From Dromiciops gliroides (taxonomy: Eukaryota; Chordata; Mammalia; Microbiotheria; Microbiotheriidae), in assembly GCF_019393635.1 (NCBI RefSeq), contig NC_057863.1, forward strand, positions 643,347,306 through 643,411,305: a DNA stretch of 64,000 nt. Reading direction: 5' to 3'. Below the pieces are notes generated by a model that ran no database searches, was not told where the DNA came from, and worked only from the letters and a program-made list of their open reading frames with translations. Shown in pieces: positions 23,871 through 34,491 of the stretch; within the stretch, counting starts at the first letter, position 1, and every line of letters begins with the position of its first letter. Both the position numbers and the translations under genes were made by a program.

Positions 23871-24241
23871 TGTTAAGGGCTAAAATTCTAGTAAGTCTTT
23901 CTAAAATCTAATGAGTGGTCACCAATAAATTATAAGCTTTAGCAAGAGTTAGACTTTTAAGCATTTATTAAGGAGAATAAGAATTTGGTAAAGAGAGAGA
24001 GAAAGGCCTACATTCATCTATCTATTAAAGGGAGAGCTCATTTCTAGCTCCCTTCTCCACTGGAGTCCTCAGGAAAAAGCCCCAGTCAGAGCGCCAGGCT
24101 CTTCCTTCTTCCTCCCACCAGCAAATGTCACTTCCTGATGCCAAAGAAAAGACTCCTGGTCTTGCCCTCAAAGACCTTCACTTCATGGCGGAGCTTTCCT
24201 ATAGTATGTCTCCAGTAGGTGGCATCATTCCAATCATTACA
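23871..24241 (-). repeat. 5' LTR of small provirus A
   Basis: 371 bp, minus orientation. Next to it on the internal side, the minus strand reads gatggctgaccacaaagagg, a possible degraded tRNA-Arg-like primer-binding site. The same sequence is at 61055-61074 in provirus B. Confidence 0.88.
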
Positions 24242-24537
24242 GTTAGTAATCATAATTGTGAATATGAATGTTATGAACTCTGCCATAAAACAGAAGCAGA
24301 TAGCAGAGTGGATCAAACACCAGGATCCTACAATATGTTGTTTACAAGAAACATACTTGAAGCAGAGAGACACATATAAGGTAAAGATAAGGGGCTCAAG
24401 CAGAATCTATTATGCATCTGCTGAAGTAAAAAAAAAAAGCAGGAGTAGCAATCCTGATCTCAGGCAAAACAAAAGTAAAAGTATATCTAATTCAAAGAGA
24501 CAAGGAAGGAAACTACATCTTGCTAAAAGGTACCATA

Positions 24538-24681
24538 GGGGGCAGATAGGTGGCACAGTGGATAAAGCACTGGCCCTGGATTCTGGAGGACCGGAGTTCA
24601 AATCCGGCCTCAAACACTTGACACTAGCTGTGTGACCCTGGGCAAGTCACTTAGCCCTCATTGCCCTGCAAAAAAAAAAAA
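24538..24681 (+). repeat. Marsupial SINE, with target duplication
   Basis: Sense copy in L1 ORF2, flanked by ggtaccatag on both sides. A few bases of the third box are deleted. Confidence 0.85.
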
Positions 24682-24756
24682 GGGTACCATAGACAGTGAA
24701 GTGATATTGATAATAAACATATATGCACCAAGTGGGAGTGGGATAGCATCCAACCT

Positions 24757-24880
24757 TTTTTTGGGGAGTTGGCAATGAGGGCCACACAGTTAGTGTCAAG
24801 TGTCTGAGGCTGGATTTGAACTCAGGTCCTCCTGAATCCAGGGCCAGTGCTTTATCTACTGTGTCACCTAGCTGCCCCCT
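24757..24880 (-). repeat. Marsupial SINE, antisense, internally shortened
   Basis: Lacks the segment around gacttgcccagggtcac. It sits in L1 ORF2. Confidence 0.8.
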
Positions 24881-25264
24881 TATCCAACTTCTTAAAGGAG
24901 AAGTTAAGTGAGTTACAGGAAGAAATAGCAAAATTATGCAAGTGGGGGACCTCAACTGTCCCTTCTCAGAACTTAATAAGTCCAACCAAAAAATAAACAA
25001 AAAAACTAAAGAGGTAAATAGAATATTAGAAAAGCTTGATATGACAGTCTTTTGGAGAAAATTCAATGGGAACAGGAAATAATATACCATTTTCTTAGCA
25101 GCACATGACACTTATACAAAAAATTGGCCATGTATTAGGCCACAAACCCCACAAAATCAAATGTAGAAAGCCAGAAATAGTAAATGTATACATTTTAGAT
25201 CATGATGCAATAAAAATTACATTCAACAAAGGGCAGTAGAAAGATGGATAAAAATTAATTGGAG

Positions 25265-25412
25265 GGGGCAGCTAGGTGGCGCAGTGGATAAAGCACTGGC
25301 CTTGGATTCAGGAGAACCTGAGTTCAAATTCAGCCTCAGACACTTGACACTTACTAGCTGTGTGACCCTGGGCAAGTCACTTAACCCTCATTGCCCTGCA
25401 AAAAAAAAAATT
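25265..25412 (+). repeat. Marsupial SINE, sense
   Basis: Full copy at the left edge of the HAL1-like insertion, next to the ttaattggag target sequence. Confidence 0.85.
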
Positions 25413-26015
25413 ATTGGAGGAAAAAAAATTAATTGGAGGGGCCTGAAGCAGCAAAACCCACAGAAGAATGTGCTGAAATCATCTAACCAAGAATGGCTTA
25501 GAAGGTTGGAAGGAGGGAGCTGCTGTGCTGATACAGGAGTCGAGCCCAACCCCACAGTCACCCTGACATAGATCCAGTCTCAGGAAGGCCTCACCAGAGA
25601 AGGAGACCCCCAGAGCCTCTGAATCAGCTGAAGCACCAGAGTCCTCTGGAACTAAGCTCACAGTCTGGTGAGTGGACTGAGTCCTGGGCAGGGGGGAGAC
25701 TGCAGAGGTCTGTGCTGGTGCTGAGGCAGAATTTGGGTTTTTCACCCCTGCTGGGAACCAGGAGGTAGGCTCGAGTAGAAGTGGCCCAGGTGGGGGAGGG
25801 GCACAGGCTCATCAGAGCTGACAAACACAACACACAAAGCTGGTTGATTAACAAGTTGGTCTGGGGTCATCTATGGACCAGGGAACAGGCCAGGTGAGTG
25901 AAGAACCTGATCCTCCTTAAATCATACCACCTGGGACTTTTGAAGCTTAGGACAGTGCAGCCTGGAAACAGTGCCCCACTTTAAGGAGCTAAAAGTCAAG
26001 TAAAAGAAAGGCAAG

Positions 26016-26969
26016 ATGAACAGACAGAGAAAGATGAGGACCATAGAAAATTTCTTCAGTAACAAGGAAGATCAAGGTGCACCCTCAGAGGAAGATGTCA
26101 ACATCAGGGCCCCTATATCTAAAGCTTCCAAGAAAAATATGAATTGGTCTCAGGCCATAGAGTCACTCAAAAAGGACTTTGAAGATAAAGTTAGAGAGGT
26201 GGAGGAAAAAATGGAAAGAGAAATGAGGGTGATGCAGGAAAGACATGAGAAAAAAGTCAACAGCTTGAAAAGCCAAATGGAAAAGCTCTCTGATGAAAAT
26301 AATTGCCTAAGAATTAGGAATGAACAAATGGAAGCTAGTAACTTTATGAGAAACCAAGACACAATAAAGCACATCCAAATGAATAAAAAAATAGAGGGCA
26401 ATGTGAAATATCTTCTGGGAAAAACTGCTGACCTGGAAAATAGGTCCAGGAGAGATAATTTGAAAATTATTGGTCTACCTGAAAACCATGATCAAGGAAA
26501 GAGCTTAGACATCATTTTTCAAGATATTCTCAGGGAAACTTGCCCTGAAATTCTAGAAGCAGAAGCTAAAATAGAAATTGAAAGAATCCACCGATCACCT
26601 CCAGAAAGAGATCCCAAAAGGAAAACTCCTAGGAATATTATAGCCAAATTCCAGAGCTCTCAGGTCAAGGAGAAAATATTGCAAGCTGCCAAAAAGAAAG
26701 AATTCAAGTACTGTGGAGCCCCAGTCAGGATAGCACAAGATCTAGCAGCTTCTACATTAAAGGATCAGAGGGCATGGAATATGATATTCCAGAGGGTAAA
26801 GGAATTGGGATTACAACCAAGAATCACTTACCCAGCAAAAATGAGCATAATCTTTCAGAGAAAAAATGGGACTTTAATAAAAAAAGAGGACTTTCAGGTA
26901 TTCATGATGAAAACACCTGAACTGAATGGCAAATTTGACTTTCAAATACAAGACCTTAGAGAACCATAA
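26016..26969 (+). CDS. L1/HAL1 ORF1 protein, intact
   Basis: 317 codons, ATG to TAA, without interruption. L1 ORF1 proteins are RNA-binding trimers with nucleic-acid chaperone activity. Seen here: a Ser/Lys-rich N-terminus, a long coiled coil at about residues 50-125 (KDFEDKVREVEEKMEREMRV), an RRM with SRRDNLKIIGLPENHDQGKS from about residue 143, and a C-terminal domain with the conserved RTPRNIIAKF-type segment and ITYPAKMSIIF. Human ORF1p has 338 residues, so the size fits. The same gene is present but broken at about 6050, 8349, 19310 and 47243. Confidence 0.88.
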   Translation: MNRQRKMRTIENFFSNKEDQGAPSEEDVNIRAPISKASKKNMNWSQAIESLKKDFEDKVREVEEKMEREMRVMQERHEKKVNSLKSQMEKLSDENNCLRIRNEQMEASNFMRNQDTIKHIQMNKKIEGNVKYLLGKTADLENRSRRDNLKIIGLPENHDQGKSLDIIFQDILRETCPEILEAEAKIEIERIHRSPPERDPKRKTPRNIIAKFQSSQVKEKILQAAKKKEFKYCGAPVRIAQDLAASTLKDQRAWNMIFQRVKELGLQPRITYPAKMSIIFQRKNGTLIKKEDFQVFMMKTPELNGKFDFQIQDLREP

Positions 26970-27079
26970 AAAATTAGAGTTGGGGGACATACCTGGGGTC
27001 ATTCAGTGGGTGATTGTCTTATGTCTGAGGACGGGTTTGGGCTGGGATCCCCCTAGGTTCAGGTGTGATGCTTTGTGTT

Positions 27080-27241
27080 TTTTTGTGTTTTTTGTTTTTA
27101 ATTTTTGCAGGGCAATGAGGGTTAAGTGACTTGCCCAGGGTCACACAGCTAGTTAAGTGTCAAGTGTCTGAGGCTGGATTTGAACTTGGGTACTCCTGAA
27201 TCCAAGGCCAGTGCTTTATCCACTGCACCACCTAGCTGCCC
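27080..27241 (-). repeat. Marsupial SINE, antisense, inside an older SINE remnant
   Basis: Full antisense copy with ggtgatgctttgt-like flanks. It lies within the diverged SINE that forms part of the HAL1-like 3' region. Confidence 0.83.
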
Positions 27242-27732
27242 TTGAGGGGTGATGCTTTGTCCACTGTGTCGCCTAGCTGCCCCATGATGACATCTTTAGG
27301 GTTAAGTTGAGGTGTGAGGGGAATGCACTGGGGAGGGGGAAAGGCAGAGGTGATATCCTACATGAAAGAAACAGGAGAAGGCTTATGGAGTGGGGGAAGA
27401 GATGGGAGAGGAGCAGGGCAGTAAATGAATTTTACACTCATCAGAAAAGGCTCAAAGATCTTAAACTCATCATAGTTGCCTCAAGGAGGGACTAACACAC
27501 ACACTCAACTGGGTGGAGTAATCTATTTAATCTGGGCAGTAAATGAGCCTAACACTCACCAGAATTGGTTTAAGGAGGGAATAATTTACACACTCAATTG
27601 GGTGGAGTAATCTCTCTAACCCTGCAGGAAAATAAGGAGGGGAAGGGGATAAAGAGAGAGGGGCAAAAGAAGGAAGGGCAGAGTGGGGGAGGAGACAGAC
27701 AGAAGCAAATCCCTTTTGAAGAGTGATAGGAT

Positions 27733-27869
27733 GGGGGCAGCTAGGTGGCGCAGTGGATAGAGCACCAGCCCTAGAGTCAGGAGAACCTGAGTTCAAATCC
27801 GGCATCAGACACTTAACACTTACTAGCTGTGTGACCCCAGGCAAGTCACTTAACCCCATTTGCCTCACC

Positions 27870-27904
<35 letters not shown>
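27733..27904 (+). repeat. Marsupial SINE, with target duplication
   Basis: Sense copy with an (aaaag)n tail, flanked by agagtgataggatg on both sides. Confidence 0.85.
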
Positions 27905-27905
<1 letters not shown>

Positions 27906-28572
27906 GAGTGATAGGATGAAAGAAGATGGATAATAGAATAAATATCATGGGGAAGGGAATAGGATGGAAGGGAAACAGGTAACAATAGTAATCATGAAAA
28001 AGGGGGGAAAATTGTACAAAAAATATTTATAGCAACTCTTTGTGGAGGCTAAGAATTGAGAATCAAGGGAATGTCCATCAATTGAGGAATGATGGAAGAA
28101 GCTGTGCTATATGATTGTGGTGGAATGGTATTATGCTATAGGAAATGACAAACAGGATGATCCCCGAAAAACCTGGAAAGACTCATGAACATCAATGTAT
28201 AGTGAAGTGAGCAGAGCTGGGAGGACATTGTATATAATGTCAGCAGTATTGTTCAATGAGCAATTGTGAATGACTTAAATATTCTCAGCAATGCAATGAT
28301 CCAAGACAATCCCAAGGAACTAATGAGGAAGCTTACTATCCACCCCCCAGAGAAAGAACTGAAAAAAGAGCACTTGTGGATTGTACATATATAACCTGGT
28401 TGCTGTCTTGTGGAGGGGGGAGGAAAGGGAGGGAGGGAGGGAGAAAAATTTGGAACTCTAAATCTTATGAAAATGAATGTTGAAAACTACCCTTACATGC
28501 AAATGGAAAAAATAAAATAAATGTTTGTTGCTCAAAAAAATAAAAAAGCCAAAGGAAAAATATTAATTGGAG

Positions 28573-28720
28573 GGGGGCAGCTAGGTGGGACAGTAGATAG
28601 AGCACTGGCCCTGGATTCAGGAGGACCTGAGTTCAAATCCAGCCTCAGACACTTGACACTTACTAGCTCTGGGCAAGTCACTTAACTCCAATTGCCTCAC
28701 CAAAAAAAAGAAAAAGGAAA
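28573..28720 (+). repeat. Marsupial SINE, sense
   Basis: Sense copy just past the HAL1-like tail; the ctgtgtgaccct segment is deleted. Confidence 0.82.
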
Positions 28721-28738
28721 GAAAAAAAAATTAATTGG

Positions 28739-28880
28739 AGGGGGCAGCTAGGTGGCACAGTGGATAAAGCACTGGCTCTGGATTCAGAAGGACTTGAGTT
28801 CAAATCCAAACTCAGACACTTGGCACTTACTAGCTGAGTGACCCTGGGCAAGTCACTTAACCTTCATTGCCCCACAAAAA
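28739..28880 (+). repeat. Marsupial SINE, sense
   Basis: Sense copy following attaattggag, in L1 ORF2. Confidence 0.83.
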
Positions 28881-28978
28881 GTAATAATTGGAAATGAAAT
28901 AATCTAATCCTAAAGAATAAGTGGATCAAAGAACAAATCATAAAAACCAACTGATTTCATTAAGGAGAATGACATCAG

Positions 28979-29127
28979 GGGCAGCTAGGTGGCACAGTGG
29001 ATAGAGCACTGGCCCTGGAGTCAGGAGGACCTGAGTTCAAATCTGGCCTCAGACACTTAACACTTACTAGTTGTGTGACCCTGGGCAAGTTACTTAACCC
29101 CAATTGCCTCACCAAAAAATAAAAAAA
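28979..29127 (+). repeat. Marsupial SINE, with target duplication
   Basis: Sense copy flanked by aaggagaatgaca on both sides, in L1 ORF2. Confidence 0.85.
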
Positions 29128-29310
29128 AGGAGAATGACAACAATGAGACAACCTATTGTAATTTATGGGATACAGCCAAAGTATTTACTTAGGGGAATAT
29201 TTATTTTTTAAAATTCTTACATCAACAAAACAGAAAGAGCAGATCAATGAATTAGGCATGCAAGTAAAAAAAAAACACAAGAAAAAAACAAATTCAAAAT
29301 CCCCAACTGA

Positions 29311-30930
29311 GCACCAAATTGAACATCCTCATCTATTCATTTGTTTTCTTTTTGACTGGGTAATAAAGTAGGCATTAGCTATTTTGCTTTTGGTAGAGAG
29401 CTCCAGCATCTGTCTTGATATTTGGGAGACTGCCATCATTATTCTTCCGGGTTGGACTGGAAAGTGTGTGTGTGTGTGTGTTTGTGTAAGGGAGGCCTGT
29501 ATTACAAGGCTGCAGAAGTTGGCTGGAGCCAAATTATGAAGTGCTTTAGAAGCCAGAGAAGTTTGTTTCTAAAGGGAAATACAGAAATAGGAGTAGAAAG
29601 TATGGATGGATTAAAGACTGTAGGCAGAGTCCAAATAGAAAGTTATTGCAATAGTCCAGAGGAGGGTCTAACCTAGGCTTGTGGCTGAGTGTATGGAGAG
29701 TAGAGGACATACAGGAGAGATGCTGGGAAGGTAGAAGCAAGATTTCAAGAGTTTGGATATGTGGAGTTGGAGTGAGATGTCAAAGATGATACAGAGATGG
29801 TGAGCTGGGATGACTAGACAGCTAGTGATGCTTTCAACCATTAACAGGTATGTTTGGAAGGGGAGGAAGTTTGTTTTTTGGGGGGGGAAGATGATTTGTG
29901 TTTTGGACATATTTTGAGATGCCTGTGGGGAACCTAGCTCAAAATATCCTAAAGCAATTGGTGATGTGGGACTGGAGCTCAGAAGACTTAAGGGCATGAG
30001 AAGAACATATCCCCCAGCCTCCCAAGGTGAAGACAACCCTGGAGGTGCTCTGCATCCCTGAAACCCTTCCTAGTTAAGAGGCTCACAGCATGACACAGCA
30101 CAAAAGAGCCTTACTCTGGGAGTTCAGTAGTCAGGATCTCAGGCATACTCATGACTGGCTCTGTGACTGGGCAAGTCTTTCTCCCTTCTCTGGTTTCCCC
30201 ATTTGGATATTCACATTTCTAAAGCCCAGTAAGGTTTACCAAGTGCTTTCCTCTCAAGCCTAGTGAGGTAGGTCCTGAGTATCATCCCCACTGAAGAGAT
30301 GAGAAAACTGAGGTCTAGAGAGAGGAAGGGAAACAGAGTTGGCACTGACATGCAGGTGTTCTATCTCCCAGCCTGTAGCTCTTGTCCCTGTATATGCTGC
30401 TCTCTTTACAGATTGAGCTCTCCTCCCTCCTCAAGCTAGACTCTCCAGATTGGATGCATCATTCTCTTAGGCTGTCACCATATACATCCTCATCCTTACC
30501 ACCAGGATCAGAGAACTAGGATCACTTTATGTTATCCCCCTCCACCCCTTCCCTTCCATCCATCTAGGGCCATTCCCTATCTTCTGCAGCCTCTTCTGGA
30601 TCCCTTCCTTTACCTCGATTCTTGATCAGTGTGAGACACCCCAGGGAAGAAGGAGAGAAGAGCAGAAAGTGACCCTTCCCCACAACTCCATGGCATGTGC
30701 TCTTCCAGGCTCTGCTAGAAGATCTTGAGCATCACTTTAGCTGGCATTTCCCAAGCTTAGGCCAGCAAAGAAGGAGATCCTCCATTCTCCTTTTCTCTCT
30801 GGTCCTTGTCCTCTGCTCTCCCTCTCTGCTCCCCTCCCCCCCCCCAATATGTCCGTGTTCCTGGAAAGAGATGGCCTCTTCTGACTCCCCATGGCCCAGA
30901 CAGTACAGGAACTACACACAGTCCCTAGAC
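29311..30930. other. Intergenic DNA between L1 and the CATSPERG 3' end
   Basis: Contains a short GT microsatellite at 29467-29487 and an old MIR-like stretch around 30150-30370 (gactggctctgtgactgggcaag ... tgagaaaactgaggtctagag). I see no exon or RNA gene. The ORFs here are short and unlike known proteins. Confidence 0.5.
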
Positions 30931-30936
30931 ATGACT

Positions 30937-30942
30937 TTTATT
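30937..30942 (-). terminator. CATSPERG: Probable CATSPERG polyadenylation signal
   Basis: AATAAA on the minus strand, 267 bases after the stop codon; it is the first canonical hexamer downstream. Confidence 0.65.
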
Positions 30943-31208
30943 GACTGGGCCAGAGGATGAAGAAAAGCTGGAAGGCAAGGGAGATGACAGAAGGGAGGGA
31001 AGATGAGAGGGGAACTTGGGAGGGAAAGGGAGAGGCTTGAAGGTCTCAGGAGATGTTGGGTTAAGGAGGAATGGGGTATCCTGGGAGGACTGGTGTGAGA
31101 CTGGAAGGGAGAAGGGATGCAGAGGGATAGGAGAAGTTGAGATAAAGATGGGAGAGGCCAAGAAGGATAAGGAGAAGCTGGAAGGGACAAGCAGAGGCTA
31201 TCATGGCC

Positions 31209-31324
31209 TCAAGATTTTTTCTTGAATCTTGACTTTCGCAGAGACTGTCTGTCTGCTGTACTCATCCTGGAACTGACCATGGAGTGGAGAGTACTGGCAG
31301 ATGTTGAGTATGTATAGAAAGATT
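31209..31324 (-). CDS. CATSPERG: CATSPERG coding exon 27 (last)
   Basis: Encodes [20 protein letters not shown] and a basic Ser-rich tail ending SRFKKKS before TGA at 31211-31209; acceptor ttacag. Confidence 0.9.
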
Positions 31325-34300
31325 CTGTAAGGAAAAGAGCCAGGCCTAGTGGGTTAGCTTCCTAGTGTAGCTTAGAGGATGCTGCCCCTGTCCCTGCTCC
31401 TGGCTAGCCCCCAGACCCTGTCCTGATGCCTAGCTAGGCCTTATTCCCTCCTAGGTCCTTGGCTAGCCTCCAAACCCTTTCCTTAATCCAGCCCATAATC
31501 CCTGTCCCCACCCCAGCTAGCCTCTGCTCCCTGCTCATAGCTAGCCTTTGGACCTCCTCTAGTCCCTCTGACCAGCTGACTCAGACCTCACCTGTGGTGA
31601 GGAGATCAGTGAATTTTGACTTTATAGACGTCCAGGCTGCTTTTACCCGTGGCCAGAGGGTGCAGAACAAGATGTAGGCAAATATAATTCCCAAGCACAC
31701 ATATGCAGTTTTCTGGTGGGGGCAAGATAGTAGGGGAAGAGCCTAAGGACAATGCGGCAGAGCAGGTAACGAAGGAAAGAATTCCCGAGAACTCCAAAGG
31801 AGATGGGATGAAAGGCAGGGCACAAGACAGGATCCCTAAAGGCTTTAGGGAAGAGATGATGGTGATGTAGGGGAGGGAAAGGAGAGGAGCTGCAAATAGC
31901 AACAAAAATGGAAGCAGTGCAAGAATCAGTCATTTAGGGCTGTTGGGGAGAGGGAGTGGGCATGGAAAGGCTTGTCCATGGGAGCATAGATTTAGAGCTG
32001 AAAGGGACCTTATAAGACATCTAATCCAATCACCTCATCTTACTGGTGAAGAAACTGAGAGGTCAAATCACTTGCCCAACGTCATACGGGGAAGTGGCAG
32101 AGCCAAGATTCAAATCTAGGTCCTCTGACTCGAGGCTCAGAACTGGTGCCTCCACATCAGATTGGGAAAGACTGGGAAAGGAGTTGGGGTTGGGAAGGAG
32201 GGGCAGAAAGAAGAGAGGCTCACCTTCAGGTACGAGATGGCCCTCCTACCGCTGAGTGGGAGGCCATGGATGTGGAGGATGAAGATGAGCTGATAATCAC
32301 AGTAGGTGCTTGTGTCCACACCCCTGGCCAGAACAGAGGGGCAGTGGGGTTTGTTTTTGGGTGGGGCTGGGCCCAAGGGGGAAGCTAGGGGCTTTCCCAC
32401 CTTCCTCCCCCGCACCCCACCCCCATCCAGGCTTCACTTTCCCATTAAGACCTTACCTGTTGCTCACCATGATTTTGAAAAAGAACTCAGGAGAAAAGAA
32501 AGAGTAGGGAATGATGTCATAACAAGGAGAGTTCCTCAGGCACAGCCACCTAGGGGGATTGTGGAGATAGGTGAGACTGGGGAGACCCAAGACAGTCACC
32601 CACTTGCACCATCATCCCTCCATCCTGAAAGGTGGCCAGGAGCAGCCTGCAGATAAAGGGAGGCAGAGAGTTCCTTCCCTGTCCCCAAGAGCTGGAAGCA
32701 GGCTGCAGATACTGGGCAGGCAGAGAGAAGGGCTGTGGGACCATTGCTTGCGTACTCAATGCCAGAGCTGTTGTACTGCAGGATGCTAAACGAATGGCTA
32801 TCTGTCCAGTTGTCCCTGTTAATCCAGATGAGGCTCTTGGTACTAGAGAGAGGAAAAGCCATGTTCTGGGTCTGGCTGGGGCCTCCTAGGCCAGCCATCT
32901 GATGAACTTAGATACTCCATGGGTAGCTTGTGTGTGCATGCACAAATGTTTGTACATAGGTATGCCTGAGGCCATGTCTCAGCTCATAGTAGGTACACTT
33001 GTTATTAACAGATACTCATTGAGCCCAGCATATGTGGCCTCTGACCTTCAGCTCTAACTCTATGATTAGCCTGGAGAAGGTAAGACACAGAAGGGCCTTG
33101 AAGGCTGTCTTCAAGTAATTGTAGGGCTGGGGGCAGCTAGGTGGATTCAGGAGGATTTGAGTTCAAATCTGGCTTCAGATACTTGACACTTACTAGCTGT
33201 GTGACCCTGGGAAAGTCACTCAACCCTCTTTGCCCCGCAAAAATAAAAACAAAAACAAGTAATTGTTGGACTATCATGTGGAGATAAGGGATCATATGAA
33301 TTTTGTTTGGCCCCAGAGGCCAAGAATGGTGCCGTGGGAAAAGGGTCAGAGGACCTGAGTCTGGATCCTAGCTCTGACACCTATTGGATATAGGAGCTTA
33401 GAGAAATTACTTAACCTTTCTACAGTTCAGAATCTTCATCTTTAAATAAGGGGGCTAGACCTTTAAGGGCCCTTTCAGCTCAGAATCTGTGCTGCTGTGA
33501 TTTTATGAAGGAGGAGAGGTAGATAGAAGTGGCACTGGGTTTTAGCCCAAAGGCAGGAAAACCTCTTAACCAGCAGAGGGGATCCAGATGGAAGCAGATT
33601 GCTTCTGGAGGTGATGAGCACGCTCTTTCAGAAGTCTTCAAGCAAAGGCTAGAGGACTACTTGTTGGGAAGGTCATAGAGGGAGTTGTTGATCAGGTCTA
33701 TGGGTCAGACTAGTTAGCTAATCTGGTCCCTTCCAACTCAGAGACCTTGTAATTAGTATAGGGAGGTACCCATGTCCATATATGTAGGGGTATAAGTTTA
33801 TCTTGGGGCACCTAGGTGGCAAGTGGATAGAGTGCCAAACATGGAATCAGGAAGATCTGGGCTCAAATCTGGCCTCAGACACTTACCAGCTTCCTGACCC
33901 TGGCCAAGTCACTTAACCCAGTTTGCCTCAGTTTCCTCATCTGTACAATGAGCTGGAGAAGGAAGTGGCAAAGCCCTCCAGTATCTTTGCCAAGAAGCCC
34001 CTAAATGGGGTCAGGAAGAGTCAGACCCCACTGAAACAACTGAACAACACAAGTTGATCTGCCTATGCATGTGTCTGCCTGTCTGGGCCCACAAGGGTTA
34101 CAAGGAAAAGAAGTTTAGGGAGAAAGTGACTTGGGAAGATTGATATGGGGGAGGGACTCATGGAGCCCTATGGGCTTGGAGTCAGTAGTTACGTGTCATT
34201 AGGACTGTTGTAGCGGAAGATGTCAGCCTCTGAGTAATCCACAATGTTTTCCAGGGAAGTTCCTCCGCCAATCACCTTCAGAACATAGCTGCACCAGAGA

Positions 34301-34443
34301 CACAGGGGCTTGGACAATAATGGTCCAGCCTGGTAGGCAACTCCATTCTCCCCAACCCCCAACCCCATGTCTTCCTCACCCTGGATAATGGAGGGGCAGT
34401 GTTGTCCTCACCCCACCCTCAAAACAATGTACCACCACCACCA

Positions 34444-34491
<48 letters not shown>

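Larger units (their letters stand above)
20552..24245 (-). mobile_element. Small provirus A, no pol, with target duplication GTTA
   Basis: Minus-strand element: 5' LTR 23871-24241, internal region 20929-23870, 3' LTR 20556-20928, flanked by GTTA on both sides (20552-20555 and 24242-24245). The orientation follows from AATAAA in the LTR and the polypurine tract before the 3' LTR. The internal region has no gag capsid or pol. It carries a 225-codon hydrophobic-start ORF and a 114-codon ORF. It inserted at the ORF1/ORF2 junction of the old L1. The LTRs differ at roughly ten positions, so it is clearly older than the OTU-bearing provirus. Confidence 0.88.
25436..28545 (+). mobile_element. HAL1-like element: 5' UTR, intact ORF1, L1-type 3' end, no ORF2
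   Basis: Inserted in L1 ORF2. The sequence attaattggag flanks it on both sides (about 25424 and 28562). The 5' UTR is at 25436-26015, ORF1 at 26016-26969, and the 3' region at 26970-28545 ends in an A-rich tail after an L1-type 3' end. ORF1 passes straight to a 3' UTR without reverse transcriptase, the layout of half-L1 elements, which depend on L1 for mobilisation. Two younger SINEs lie inside it (27080, 27733). Confidence 0.75.
19291..29310 (+). mobile_element. Old L1, heavily interrupted (ORF1 and ORF2 remnants)
   Basis: ORF1 remnants run from about 19310 to 19800 (ENCPDILELQCKIDIERIH). ORF2 starts after the small provirus: at 24246-24480 an endonuclease N-terminal part reads AEWIKHQDPTICCLQETYLK, and the endonuclease continues to about 25260. 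After the HAL1-like insertion, ORF2 resumes at about 28880-29310 (IKENDNNETTYCNLWDTAKV). Insertions in it: small provirus 20556-24241, HAL1-like element about 25436-28545, and about nine SINEs. It is non-functional, with many stops. Confidence 0.75.

Noticed and set aside
24219..24635. 138-codon ORF as a host gene
   Set aside because: It is an L1 ORF2 endonuclease fragment fused by chance to SINE sequence.
32755..32760. GC-AG intron after CATSPERG exon 23 (tac-gcaagc)
   Set aside because: A GT donor five bases earlier (gtacgc) gives the right frame and the conserved residues, so no GC donor is needed.
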